Below are positions 35,111-46,930 of a stretch of 64,000 nt of DNA, piece by piece; positions within the stretch are counted from its first letter, which is position 1, and each line of letters opens with the position of its first letter. The position numbers and the translations under genes were made by a program. The notes below the pieces were generated by a model. The model saw only the letters and a list, made by a program, of their open reading frames with translations. It did not search any database and was not told the DNA's origin. The DNA lies in contig JAPTHN010000003.1 of assembly GCA_026936325.1 (NCBI GenBank), forward strand, positions 49,902,511-49,966,510, given 5' to 3'. This DNA comes from Platynereis dumerilii. Taxonomy: Eukaryota > Annelida > Polychaeta > Phyllodocida > Nereididae.

Positions 35111-36369
35111 AATTACTGCATTGTCCTTCAATGTACACGCTTCTAGTTGCTAGTGCTCTATCTCTACCTCCTGTTTTCCTGTTACCTCGATTGTTGTTAT
35201 ACATGAATATGAAGCCCAAATACCCCTTAGAGTAACAGGCAAGCTTGGAGAATATCAAGCTAGAACGTAGGCAATTTGGTCCCCAATCCCAGGCCATAAA
35301 CCTCTGGAAAATCTCAGCTCTGAGGACATAATAATGTTTATTGTGAGGGAGCAATAATTGATAAGGTTGATTAATGGATTATTCCATTTCACTATCACGA
35401 TTATTGTAAATCTTGCAGCTATTGCCCAATTACTGCAATTTGTGGCACCTACATCTCCTATGGGAAACCCGGAATGGTATAATAATGCTATTGCTATGTA
35501 CGACAGTATTTACTACCGGAGGAAATTATACACTGGAATCAGATTTTTGTATCGATGTCTTAACCTATAAAAAAACTTATATGTAAGTATTCTTAACAGT
35601 ATATCGATTCAACAAGACTAGGAATATTTCTGGCGATATTTTTTCCGTGTGAAACGTCATCAAAACGTGTGTATTACAGAGGCGAAGCTAGACATTTTTC
35701 AGAGGGACAGAAAGTACAAATTGGGCTACAGACCTTAATACATGTCCGATCTTCAAAATTTAAAAACCTGGATATATCAAATAAAGTCCTCCGAATTCAT
35801 TGCACTTATTAATTTTGCTCTACGTACAGTATTAAGTTCGCAAATAAGCATGTCGGCGCATTACGCTGTGAGGATATTACTTCAATTGCTAAAACACAGT
35901 GGCCAAAATCGACCAGTGGCATATCTAGGGGATTTTTTGCAGGGGGCGGGGGAAATCAACTTTTGTTGAATAGGTGTGAAGTTGAATTGAAAGATACAGT
36001 TGCTTTGAGAAATGCATAACATAATAAAAACATACATGTCACAGTTAATTCTATTGTACTAACAAATTTATAGATTTCTACATAGCAATTAACAAAATAA
36101 CAAAAGGCACCATTTTCATTCAAATAACTGAGGTTTAATTTATTTGCAACCTTCCTGGTTAAGTAAGATATGCATGAAACAAGCCTGGGGAGGCTTAGAC
36201 ATTTGTTTCATAAAAATGCCTATTCATGTTAGATATTAAAACTTTTTAATTACATGCCACATGCCTTCAGGTTCATGATAAAATCGATACAGTACCCTTT
36301 TTAAGGGTACTTTTCTTGTTAAAGATGATATGATGGAAGGATGGAGTATTAAATAGATAGATTGGTAAA
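35111..36369. other. Gene-free AT-rich stretch
   Basis: Nothing recognised. Near 35925-35960 a small GATTTTTTGCAGGGGGCGGG patch resembles MITE ends but has no partner. Confidence 0.45.
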
Positions 36370-36890
36370 ATGATTGATAAATTGATGGAAAAAGTCTTGA
36401 ATGGCTTGAAAGAATGTTGGACTGAAGGGAAGAAGAATTGGATCGGATTGAAAGAGAGTGGAATTTGGATTGAAAGAGTGTGTGATTGGACTGAAAGAAT
36501 GTGTGATTTGATTGAAAGAGAGTTTGATTGGATTGAAAGAATTTGTGATTTGATTGAAAAAGAATGTGACTGGGTTGAAAGAATGTGTGATTGGATAGAA
36601 TGAGTGTGTGATTGGATAGAATGAGTGTGTGATTAGATTGAAAGAGTGATTGGATTGAAAAAGTGTGTGACTTGATTCGAAGAGTGTTGGATCGGATTGA
36701 AAGATAGTGTGATTTGATTGAAAGAGTGTGTGATTGGATAGAATGAGTGTGTGATTGGATAGAATGAGTGTGTGATTGGATTGAAAGAGTGTGTGACTGG
36801 ATTCAAAGAGTGTTGGATCGGATTGAAAGATTGTGTGATTTGCTTGAAAGAGTGTGCGACTGGATTGGAAAAATGTGTTGGATTGTAGAC
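36370..36890 (+). repeat. 21-bp minisatellite
   Basis: Unit ATTGAAAGAGTGTGTGATTGG, about 20 or more copies with variants. Because 21 is a multiple of 3, a seven-residue peptide (W-I-E-R-V-C-D) repeats in one frame; this is a product of the unit length. Confidence 0.85.
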
Positions 36891-37139
36891 CAAACTAGAA
36901 TCGCAAGCGATGATAATATGACCGCCGGCGCTGCTGGACGCCTTTTGCTGATCAAGTGCAATCAAGTGTGACTGTGTCGATCCATAAAAGATGAATAACA
37001 ATTTGTGTTTTGAGTGCAGCTTGTTTGGACCTGGCTTAAAAAAGCTCAGTCGTATAATAATAATAATAAATAGATATATATTCGTTGTTGTCCATGGCGC
37101 AGTGGGGCCTCTATTTGACGGGGGGTTTATTCGAGGGGC

Positions 37140-37755
37140 GTATATGTGTACATCCATTGTGCATGCCTGTGTACGGCCATCGTCAAGTGTACGCCCATCT
37201 GTAGCTCGTCTGGCATGCCCATCTGTGTGTTCACGCCAATTTGTGTGTACACACCCATCTGTGTACGCACCCATTTGCGTGGGCATGTCCACCTGAATGC
37301 CTATCTGTGTGGGCACGCCCACCTGTACACCCATCTATGTGTACGCCCACCTGTAGGCCTATGCCCATCTCTTGAGTGTATGCCCATCTGTGTTGGTACC
37401 CTCATCTGTGAGTGCATGCCTTCTTAGTGTGCACGCCCCCCTTTACACCTAGCTGGGAGTACGACCGTCTGTGTGAGTATGCCAATTTGTGTGTGCACAG
37501 CCACCTTCGTGTGCACGCCCATTGATATGGCCATCTGTGTGCGCATGCCCATATGTACAGCCATCTGCATGTATACGCCCATATCAGCACGCCCGTCAGT
37601 GTGTGTAAGCCCATCTGTGCGTGCACGCCCATCTGTGTGTGCATGCCCATTTGTATGTGCATGGCCATCTGTATGCCCATCCCAGTGTGGATGCCCATGT
37701 GTGTGTGGACGCCCATGTGTGTCTGCAGGGCCACCTGTGTGTACACACACATCTG
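37140..37755 (+). repeat. 18-bp CCCATCTGTGTG minisatellite
   Basis: Unit GTGTGCATGCCCATCTGT with many one-base variants and some longer units. The six-codon period gives Cys/Pro/Ile-rich frames on the plus strand and His/Thr-rich frames on the minus strand, all repeat-driven. Confidence 0.85.
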
Positions 37756-37975
37756 TCAGTGCAGGCCCACAAAGCAGTGCTGTGATGTGGTCTGTAATGC
37801 AGTGCAGTTATGCAGTGCAAAAAAGCACTGTTGAAATACAGTGCAGTAATGAAGTGTTGTGCTGCAGTGCTGTAATGCATTGCAGTAATGAGGTTCTGTG
37901 ATGCAGTGCAGTAACACAGAGCTGCAATGCAGACTGCAGTGTTGTAATGCAAGGCAGTGATGCAGTGCAGTTATG
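37756..37975 (+). repeat. GCAGT/GTAAT minisatellite
   Basis: Irregular units such as AATGCAGTGCAGT and GCTGTAATGCAGTGC linking the 18-bp and 22-bp arrays. Confidence 0.8.
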
Positions 37976-39036
37976 TGTCCACGGGGGCATGGCCCTGTGT
38001 CCGCGGGGGCATGTCCCCGTGTCCGCGGGGGCATGTCCCCATGTCCGCGGGGGCATGTTCCCGGGGGCATGTCCCCATGTCCCCCGGGCATGTCCCCAGG
38101 GGTATGTCCCCATGTCCCTGGGGGCATGTCCCCGCGGGCATGTCCCCATGTCCTCGGGGGTATGTCCCAATGGCCCCGGAGGTATGTCCCCGGGGGTATG
38201 CCCCCATGTCCCTGGGGGTATGTCCCCATGGCCCCGGGGGTATGCCCCCATGTCCCCATGTCCCGGGGGTATGTCCCCATGTCCCGGGGGTATGTCCCCA
38301 TGTCCCCGGGGGTATGTCCCCATGTCCCCGGGGGTATGTCCCCATGTCCCCGGGGTATGTCCCCATGTATGTCCGCGGGGGCATGCCCCCCGGGGGGCAT
38401 GACCCCATGTCCCCTGGGGCATGTCCCCATGTCCCCTGGGGCATGTCCCCATGTCCCGGGGGTATGTCCCCATGGCCCCGGGGGCATGTCCCCATGTCCC
38501 CGGGGGCATGTCCCCATGTCCGCGGGGGCATGTCCCCATGTCCGCGGGGGCATGTCCTCATGTCCGCGGGGGCATGTCCCCATGTCCGCGGGGGCATGTC
38601 CCCATGTCCGCGGGGGCATGTCCCAATTTCCGCGGGGGCATGTCCCCATGTCCGCGGGGCATGTCCCCATGTCCGCGGGGGCATGTCCCCGGGGGCATGT
38701 CCCCATGTCCCCTGGGGCCATGTCCCCATGTCCCCGGGGGGCATGTCCCCATGTCCCAGGGGCATGTCCCCATGTCCCAGGGGGCATGTCCCCATGTCCC
38801 CGGGGGCATGGCCCCATGTCCCCGGGGGCATGGCCCCATGTCCCCGGGGGCATGTCCCCATGTCCCCGGGGGCATGTCCCCATGTCCCCGGGGGCATGTC
38901 CCCATGTCCCTGGGGGCATGTCTCCATGTCCCCGGGGGCATGTCTCCATGTCCCCGGGGGCATGTCCCCATGTCCCCGGGGGCATGTCCCCATGTCCCCA
39001 TGTCCGGGGGGGCATGTCCCCATGTCCGCGGGGGGT
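37976..39036. repeat. GC-rich 22-bp satellite, open in six frames
   Basis: Unit is GGGGGCATGTCCCC followed by ATGTCCCC, repeated roughly 45-48 times. Variants group in blocks: CCGCGGGGG at both ends and at 38510-38690, CCCGGGGGTATG at about 38095-38360, CCCCGGGGGCATG at 38690-39000. Since 22 is not a multiple of 3, each frame cycles through the same 22-residue Gly/Pro/Met/Cys/His peptide, explaining frames up to 419 codons on both strands. CATG and CCGG cores make each unit partly self-complementary. Confidence 0.95.
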
Positions 39037-39123
39037 TTAGTAGATATTAAATGGTTGCCCCCTTATTCTTAGTAATAATGGTCGCCCACTCTTTAGTATA
39101 TATTAAATGGTCGCCCCCTTATC

Positions 39124-39155
<32 letters not shown>

Positions 39156-39475
39156 GTATATCTATCAGCATTGCTTAGTAGATATTAAATGGTTGCCCCC
39201 TTGGTTCATACATTCTTAGTTATAATGGTCGCCCCCTCCTTAGTAGATATTAAATGGTCGCCCCTTATCCTATCTATCTATCTATGTATCTATCTATCTA
39301 TATCTAGCATCATTGCTTAGTAGATATTAAATGGTTGCCCCCTTGGTTCATTCATGCATGTACTTTTGTTATCTTAGCACCTTAGTAGATATTAAATGGT
39401 TGCCCCCTTATTCTTAGGAGATATTAAATGGTCGCCCCCTTATCCTTAGTAGATACCTTATCTATCTATCTATCT
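39037..39475 (+). repeat. TAGTAGATATTAAATGG repeats with CTAT runs
   Basis: TTAGTAGATATTAAATGG, then TCGCCCCCTTAT or TTGCCCCCTT, about seven or eight times, with (CTAT)n runs between. Confidence 0.85.
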
Positions 39476-39610
39476 ATCTTCATCATTGATTGCCATCATT
39501 GATTGCCATCATTGATTGCCATCATTGATTGCCATCATTGATTGCCATCATTGACTGCCATCATTGACTGCCATCATTGACTGCCATCATTGACTGCCAT
39601 CATTGATTAC
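39476..39610 (+). repeat. 13-bp CATCATTGATTGC array
   Basis: About ten units; the first six read CATCATTGATTGC and the next four CATCATTGACTGC, so one variant spread as a block. Confidence 0.92.
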
Positions 39611-40020
39611 CTTTGTCTACGACTCCGCCACATAAATCCTCCGACACCCTCCGACACATGAAATCCCGCCATGTGACCGCATAAAAACAGAGATCAGCCT
39701 AAAGGCGATCAATAAGAGTTTGGCTGCTTTTGAGACATCCCCCAGCAGTCAAGCGGTCCAAGCAGGTCTAATCTGGCACAGTGCCAAAAATCACGAAAAC
39801 AACATTCAGATAGCCAAAATAACAATAAGGTGGGGTGTTTCACTGAAAAATCATGAATCTCAGAAAGGTATGAAAGACCCCTTGGATCATTCTGGTTTTC
39901 AGGGGTTGAGTAAAGAATGTAAAGTTATGTTTATATAGCAACTTTCATGATTGTACATTGAGTGTAACTTGTTCTATCCATCCCCAAAAATGTGAGTTAA
40001 ATGGTACAATACGGGGGTAA
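39611..40020. other. Unique right flank inside the TIR segment
   Basis: Moderate GC near the left part, including CCTCCGACACCCTCCGACAC. A 72-codon frame (39720-39938) has no known domain. Confidence 0.4.
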
Positions 40021-40061
40021 AAGCAAAATGACCGCGCCAGCGCTGGCGGCGGTCATAATAA

Positions 40062-40495
40062 GAAAGATTGCTAGTAGATTGAATGTAGTACTGAAGGATT
40101 GAGTGAGAGAGTTGACTGCGTAAATTCACGGATAAATCTATGGTTTATTAACCGTATCATAAAGTAAAGTAAAGATCTTTGGAAACTATTGCTAATTCTC
40201 TATTGCAACATTTCATACATTGTACCATACATATATTGTTGTGCCAAAAATTGACTATGAGACGACGATATATACAGAGAAATCCAGATGTTTAATCTAA
40301 AATGATTTATGTTGCCATATTTGGAAGAAAAAGAGTATTACTCTCCTTCTGCAATTAAGTCACTTTTTCATTTTGGAGATTTTTTTCTTCTTTTTTTTCG
40401 GAGTCATATGACGCTATATGAGGAAAATAGGAAAGTCTCCCTTTTTGGCTCAAGTCTGCCAGTCGTTTCATTCTGTCTTTGGTAATTCCCAAATG
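40062..40495. other. Gene-free stretch
   Basis: AT-rich; nothing recognised. Confidence 0.45.
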
Positions 40496-40700
40496 TGGGG
40501 GGAAGGTGGATCAGTGTAGCATGCTCGGCTGACAATCGCGAGGTCCCAGGTTCGAATCCAGCTCTTGCCAGATACAATGCACTTACTATTCCGGTGGTAG
40601 TCCAATGGCGTCTGATGCTAATTAGAAGAAATGCTAAATACACAGACATATATATTGAGTATCTAGACTGATTGTTGGTATCTACGCTGGTCATTTCAAC
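40496..40700 (+). mobile_element. tRNA SINE with family A head and a different body (family C)
   Basis: The head matches family A to GGTTCGAATCCAGCTCTTGC, then switches to CTATTCCGGTGGTAGTCC, TGCTAATTAGAAGAAATGC and a tail near TAGACTGATTGTTGG. The complement gives the peptide ARAGFEPGTSRL, often mis-annotated as protein where tRNA SINEs are common. Confidence 0.7.
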
Positions 40701-42997
40701 GAACCTTACGAGGTCATGACCAGTCAAAAATTGTGTGGTTCGCCATCCAATCAGGCGCTACTGTATGGTGCAAAAGGATGACGAAATGGATTTGGTAATA
40801 TTATTAGTAAAGTCTTTAGTTGTAACACAAAAACAAAGCAATATCAGGACACAGGGAAAAGCAGAAGGACTTTACTGAGTGCAATATGAAGCCAATACTG
40901 TAATAGGAGGACTCCTATTATGAAGCATATTGCTTTTCCTCCAGTGAAATTGACAAGAACTCATATTAGGACAATAAAAGGGAGCAATTTTACGACATTG
41001 AAAGGAGACAATTTTGCAGCATCCTTTCATGTTTACGGTAATTAATGGGCAAGGACCTGCGATCAAATTACACATCTTCTAAGGGCACTTCAATAGATTT
41101 CTCTGCGATTAGATTACACTATCGATTTTTTCTTTTGATTTCTATTCATATATTCAGACTTCAGAACCTTCTAACTTTCTGCAGTTGACTTAAAGCCAGT
41201 TATCTTTCTGCTTCAGTGCTTAAAATTCTGTCTGTCAGTGTTGCTGTCTTTCTGGCTGTCTGGCAGTCTTTCTTTCTGACTGTTTTTGACTGTTTTAGCA
41301 TGGAGCTTGCTAGGCTGTTGAGATAATATTTTCATAGACCTATTTGATAACCTGTTAAAACTTTTCATGTGTTATTAATTGAAAAATTAGGCTATCAATT
41401 AATTAAACCAGTCTTATGTAATTCTTTCTCAATCTGTCGGTCTCGTCTTGGAGTCATCTTTTCTGGTTGTATTCCTCGACTGATAGCCAGTGAATTGTTT
41501 GCTGCGTATAATGGTGTCAGGGATAACCTTTGAAATTGTAATTCATATTTCCAATATCGAAAAAAACAGTCACCTTATTAGATTTGACAAACTCATCCAC
41601 AAATACCTTACTCTACATTGACAGTACCAATCTCTCTAAAAGGAATGGTCCATAGTAGCACTCCATACCAACTCAATGTGTATCAGTAATGTGAATTATC
41701 GATTGCTTCCACACACAATGTTACTATCTACTTAATTTGTAGTTTAAGTAATCAATCAATTGGCATTAATCACTACCATTAATCAACAATGGGATGGAAT
41801 ATGGTAATATTAAGAAATGCAAGAATTAACCCCTAGTTTCTATATGAATTGGGTCACCTATTCATATTTAGGGCATCCCAGGGGACTCTGGGTCAAGGGG
41901 TGGTTATTGACAAGAATTAGGTCACAATGTGGGTTATTATGGGTGATTAATGGGCAAATTGACCCCCTTAGGGACAAGGGCTTGTCACCCTAGTTGTACT
42001 CATTGTGTATTGAGAGGATTGGTAACACAAGGTCTTTTAACATTGACGTGAAGCGGTGTAACAACTGTCCCCTGTGGTACACTTTGCAAATTGGTCAATG
42101 AGTTATGTTGTAAGCAAGTTTTAAATGTGGTTTAAGGCAGATTAGTTTTATATTCTGTATTTTTGCATCTGAATGGATTATTATATGTGTAATACGCCGC
42201 GAATAGCAGTTAAAAAAATATATACACTATTAGCAGAACTTATAGTTAAAAGACTGGAAAACAGACACCTAAAAAAACCCAAAATCAAGGTGGTCAAGTT
42301 ACTGTTGACGTCATCAGAGATATATTTTTGTATAAATTTCTGACATGTGATAGGCTTATTGCTATATCACCCTTCAACTGGAGTAATGGGGAATTTGTTT
42401 TAATCTGAGTTTTACGTTTCTGTTTGTAGTAGCTCTATACTTCCAAGTATTAGATCAGATCTTTTAGCTTTTTTAAATTAATTTGTTACTTTGTCTGACT
42501 TGAAGTTGTTGTAGGCTTAATTGGCAGATGAACTTGCAGATCTAAATTATTGATATTGATATACAAATACTATTTATTTATTTACAAATATATTTTAGAA
42601 GGATAAAATCAGTCAGCTAAAGCTGTTTTTACTGTCATATCAGAAAACTGGCAATCAAAGTTATCAACCAGTGAATGTGTGAAACAAAATTGGGTTGTCA
42701 AATTCCATCTCCAAATTCATTTCAATCCAATTTATGAAAAAACGAGTGTTGATTTAGATGAATTTTCATATTGAGTTTCCATCGGAGATGTCGTTCATTC
42801 TTATCCTTTCACAAGAATGAATATGGTTGGAGAATAAGGTTACAAGAAAGTGTTGTGGGAAATAGCTGGCCTATTTTATGAAATGGATCAATAAGGGTTG
42901 AATAGATCTGCACCCTTAAGTGAATCAAGCACCCTTTTCATGCACCCTTTTTGAAATTGATATTATCTCTCTCAAGTTCATCCGGGCACATTTTATG
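40701..42997. other. Gene-free AT-rich stretch
   Basis: One palindromic CRE, TGACGTCA, at 42306-42313. No coding signal on either strand. Confidence 0.5.
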
Positions 42998-43017
42998 CAC
43001 GTGCTAAAAGCCACGTG
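42998..43017. promoter_or_regulatory. Paired CACGTG E-boxes
   Basis: CACGTG at 42998 and again at 43012, 14 bp apart; the second sits in CCACGTGACC, close to the TFEB-type CLEAR element. No neighbouring exon is seen. Confidence 0.35.
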
Positions 43018-43446
43018 ACCTTAATTTCAGAGCCACAAGAGGTTTCCCATTTTAGATATCCTGATTTTTTCTTCTTCTTTTTCTTTTTTTTGAGGGTGTT
43101 GCAGGTTTCATATTTGAGTTAACATGATTCAGCACTAAAAAGAATAATTTTCGATGTTAGAAATTTCATATTAATTTTAGCAACATGTTTAACATGTCTA
43201 TTACAGTTAATGGAAATAATTTGTTATTACAAGATGTTTTCAAAATTTTGATTTTAAAGGTTTCATTTCAATGTGTTATTGTTCCAAAATTCCAGTTTTA
43301 AATTTATCTTGATAATGTTTGTTTTTTCTTTATTGAATTTACTAATTCTTGATGCAACCTTTTATTTTGATATAACATAAATATGATTCGATAAGAATCC
43401 CGACAATTTTGTTATCTAGATTTTACTTGTAGAATTGATCTTTCGC
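43018..43446. other. Gene-free AT-rich stretch
   Basis: Nothing recognised. Confidence 0.45.
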
Positions 43447-43534
43447 GTCATTGCTGTGTCCTCCTCCTGTCCTAATTGGCCGTCCAAGTGCATAAATGCA
43501 GGACGTACAACCCCAATCATCTATTCACCAATCT
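43447..43534 (+). mobile_element. Family A SINE, 5'-truncated copy 8
   Basis: CATTGCTGTGTCCTCCTCCT, CCAAGTGCATAAATGCAG and GACGTACAACCCCAATCATC; head absent. Confidence 0.8.
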
Positions 43535-43598
43535 TGGAGAATGGTCAGTGACAGATGTACTGATGAGACACAAAAATCACATTTTCTTAGAGTTCGTA

Positions 43599-43740
43599 AA
43601 ACCTAGGACAACCCATGTCTGACAGATGTTTCATCCTGTGCCACTGGAGCTCATTGGTGTGCCTCACCTAGTTATGGTAATCCCTGCCTGTCCTAGTTAG
43701 CCCCTGTGCAAAAATAAAGGACATAAAGCCCAACCATCCA
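43599..43740 (+). mobile_element. Family B SINE, 5'-truncated
   Basis: CCCATGTCTGACAGATGTTT, then GTAATCCCTGCCTGTCC, then AAGGACATAAAGCCCAACC. Confidence 0.8.
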
Positions 43741-44409
43741 TTCTCACACTCTTGAAAAACAGAAATATCTTGAAAGCAATATCATTCCAAAATCTGCTTA
43801 TGCACGGCGACTCCATTAATTCAAAGTCACATCTTGTCCACATTTCGAGTTAGATTGAATTATGAATACTTTTACGGCATGTTTAAATTACTAAAATCAA
43901 TGTAGCAATGAGTTGATTTTACTCAATCTTACATTATTAACAAAAGTTTAAGTAAACACTGTTAATGGTTAAACAATTTAAATTCTAATGCTTTTAGTGT
44001 TTTTGTGATAATAATTTTAATGGTTAAACAATGCTAAAGATTTGCTGAATAAATGTATGATAATTAATGTAGAAGGATTGTTTTTGATTATGTTTCTGAT
44101 AGACAGAATGTTTTTTAGATTATGTTTTTCCTTGTGATGTTTGTCAGGTACAGTTTGACATTGTCCTTCTGTTAAACTGTTTGCAACATCTTAGACAGTG
44201 TTTGCAACATCTCAGATTGTCTTTGCAATACCAGTAATGTTTGCCAACAATGAATGACTATATGCAAGATATTGTTGGAATTGATAATTTGTTTTGACTA
44301 TTCAAAAATAATGTTTATGACACAAATTTTCATAAGACTTTGTTTCACTACAGCTTGATGCTTGAGGGCCATTCACACAATTCTATTAAATATTTGCACG
44401 GCGATGTTT
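43741..44409. other. Gene-free AT-rich stretch
   Basis: Nothing recognised apart from short TTTGCAACATCT repeats near 44190. Confidence 0.45.
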
Positions 44410-44890
44410 GATATTTGCAAGTCCATTTGCTGAGCACTGTTGAATATTCTCCAGGTGCTGTAAGATATTTTAAAGTGGCTGTTAGATATTTGCAAGGCAT
44501 TGTTAGATATTTGTGTGCGGCTGTAGGATACTTCATTTCCACTTGCTCTGGGAAAATTATTAGCAAGGCAATTTTAAATATTTGCAAGGCACTGTTAGAT
44601 ATTTGCAAAGGCACTGTTAGATATTTACCAGGCACTGTTAGATATTTGCAAGGCACTGTTAAATATTTTCCAGGCACTGTAAGATATTTGCATGGCACTG
44701 TCAGATATTTGCCAGGCACTGTGAGATATTTGCCAGGCATTGTCAGTATTCTTTGCTTGTGCTGTGAGATATTTGCAATGCACTGTTAGATAATAATTGG
44801 TAAGGCACTTTTAGATATTTGCCAGGCGCTGTGAGATATTTGCACAGACTATTAGATATTTGTCAGGCACTATTAAATATGTTGCTGGTG
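44410..44890 (+). repeat. 21-bp GGCACTGTTAGATATTTGC minisatellite
   Basis: About 20 units with scattered indels. The in-frame 21-bp period yields opposing 7-residue repeats (Y-L-Q-G-T-V-R on plus, G-K-Y-L-T-V-P on minus), so both long frames are repeat products. Confidence 0.85.
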
Positions 44891-45844
44891 TTGTTAGGTA
44901 TTTGCCAGTATTCTTTGTTTAATGTTTACAATTGTATGCTTGTAACACCAATGTTAGTTTGATAGTGTCTGGAAATAATATTTGTACGGTGATGTTTGCA
45001 AGATTATGTTTGAGTAATGTTATTTGTAGATGCAATTCTGCAGCCATATTGGTTAGTATTGATCACATGACCTGACCTCCTTTTGGTGATTCAATTGTGA
45101 CGTCATAGAGGGCTTTTTCAAGCTTTTTCCTTGCTAGTGCTATTAAGCCAGTAGTATTGTAAGGCTTTATTGAATTTGCATGTGTTCTGCCCATTCCCTT
45201 GATCATAAATGTGGTCTTTTGAAAGAACTACTAGATGTGCATTTAAGCATGCAATAAAGATGTAATGTGTTCTAGAATTAGCTCAGAAAGCCTTTGGAAT
45301 GCTGGGGATAGAGGATTAATACGAATGTGACCTACTTTTTGCAGTATCATAAGGGATTATGAGGTCATATTTGATCAAAATATTGCTACAAAAAATGTTG
45401 CTGCCAATATTGCAAGTCAAGAAAATTCCTACACAAATTGAGTCAATAGGATATTGCATGATATTACAATAATAATTGATGGCAAATATCTTGTGTTTTG
45501 CTTATCTCTTCGTTACGAAAACATCTGACTGAATGACTATTGTCTCTGGAAATAGCCAAACATCCGGACAATTGCTCATTTGTGAGACTACTTTCTGGGG
45601 CTATTTTCTCGACCTATTTTCTTCTGGATTAATCCGCTGTAGCAAAAACACTGCGGAAGAACATTCGGCTAGTCATCTCCGGGACTATTTCCAGTGATTT
45701 ATTAGGTAAATAATGATGAGATAGTGGAAAGCCAGTATTCAACCTATATAGCCCTGCTGAATTATTCACTGTGGGACCTACACAGAAAAAGGCACTAGGT
45801 TGCCCAAGCCCTGCCTTCATCCAAGGCTTAATTGGTGATCTTGG
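44891..45844. other. Gene-free stretch with a CRE
   Basis: TGACGTCA at 45098-45105. The minus-strand frame at 45629-45820 has no clear domain. Confidence 0.45.
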
Positions 45845-45945
45845 ATAACAAACATGACTATTGTTAGGTAAGGGCTAGTTGGTTTGAACAGTGCAGCCCT
45901 CTAGGCAAGTTCTTGAAGCTCATGAGGAATAATCGATGAGATTGG
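45845..45945 (-). repeat. Dispersed family D copy 5
   Basis: Complement reads CCCAATCTCATC, AGCTTCAAGAACTTGCC, TAGAGGGCTGCACTG, in the same order as copies 1-3. Confidence 0.55.
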
Positions 45946-46004
45946 GTGGAAATCATCAGCAAATTTAGATGCAATATGACATTGTGTTGTTGATAATTTT
46001 GTGG

Positions 46005-46204
46005 TTTTCGCCACTTTTCAGCATGTATCGCTTGCCTCTAAATAGCCCACATCGGTGCTGGTGGGGAGTAAAACACAAAATCACTCACTCACTTTAAGCA
46101 TGTATCGCCAATATGATTTGCTATGCATGATTTTTTCATAATCATTTTACTAAAAGTCTAAAAGGACGTAGAACCTCAATCATCCATCCATCCATCCATC
46201 CATG
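46005..46204 (+). repeat. Family G fragment plus a family A tail
   Basis: TTGCCTCTAAATAGCCCACA, GGTGCTGGTGGGGAGTAAAA and a (CACT)n tail match 17205-17275. From 46158, AGGACGTAGAACCTCAATC with (ATCC)5 is an isolated family A tail. Confidence 0.6.
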
Positions 46205-46930
46205 CCTCCTCTTTTTCATGCCTCTTCAGTCAATCCTCAATAATTGCAAAATCTTTCATTGCAGTGCTTCACTGCCCATAGTCTAGCTTTTCCCAATGGA
46301 TTTCCATCCATAGATGTTTGATCTCTATTTTACCAATACATTTCATTCCTCTCTTCTTTTTTCCTTTTTTAACAATTGTCTCTTTTCTTTCTGATCCACG
46401 ACAGATATTATTACTCATCAGATTAATGTCCATAGCACTTTGGCCTTAATCAAACAGGGTTTTTGGTGGATAAAGGAAAAAACTGTATCTGCAGTAGCAT
46501 TAAGGCTGTAAAGCAGTTCATTTCTATTGGGGTGCACTCAAGCATAATATTGAAAATGGCAGTGGATAATCAAAGCCTTACTTTGTACACATTACATTTT
46601 CTATGCCTTTTGATTTTCTGAACAGAAAAAAAAACCCTACCACAAAAAAGGGAAAAAAGTACAAGACCAAATCAAATTGTTATATCAAATCACAGAATCA
46701 AAGCTTTTACATTGTTAAATACATCGTTAAAAGAGGGAGATGTAAAATGACAGCTATTGAATTGAAAGGTTCTCAAATAAGTAGTCTTCCTGGTACTATT
46801 CCAAGTAAATTACTGTTTGAATAAAAAAACTAAATTGGTGCTTGACGCAGCCTTTTTGTCGCTTCGGTTAAAACGATAGTTGCTTTGACGATACAAAGAC
46901 AATTTAATATAACCAAGTCGGAGTTTACAA
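46205..46930. other. Gene-free stretch
   Basis: Nothing recognised. Confidence 0.45.

Larger units (their letters stand above)
36917..40057. mobile_element. 3.1-kb TIR-bounded segment carrying five tandem arrays
   Basis: The left end reads TATGACCGCCG, GCGCTG, nine bases, TTTTGCT. The right end on the complement reads TATGACCGCCG, CCA, GCGCTG, nine bases, TTTTGCT. ATAA directly flanks both ends (36913-36916 and 40058-40061), a possible 4-bp target duplication. No transposase is present; most of the interior is tandem repeats listed separately. The right terminus is also a hairpin around GCCAGCGCTGGC. It may be a non-autonomous DNA transposon that carries satellites; Sola- or Academ-type elements make similar duplications, but the family is open. 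Confidence 0.55.

Noticed and set aside
36370-36971. Trp/Cys heptad-repeat protein
   Set aside because: Product of a 21-bp minisatellite; no promoter, splice sites or unique coding flanks.
37756-39072. Very long frames (up to 419 codons) on both strands in the 22-bp array
   Set aside because: They exist only because the repeat unit lacks stops in all phases; frames overlap in all six readings and encode the same cyclic peptide.
39476-39610. CRISPR-like array
   Set aside because: Units are contiguous 13-mers without spacers, in eukaryotic DNA.
40404-40727. Minus-strand protein containing ARAGFEPGTSRL
   Set aside because: This is the translation of the complement of a tRNA SINE head.
44348-44789. 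Opposed heptad-repeat frames at 44.4 kb
   Set aside because: Product of the 21-bp array on both strands.
45629-45820. Minus-strand frame ending near SAFFCVGPTVNNS as a conserved exon
   Set aside because: It looked protein-like, but has no splice sites, no recognised domain and ordinary composition.
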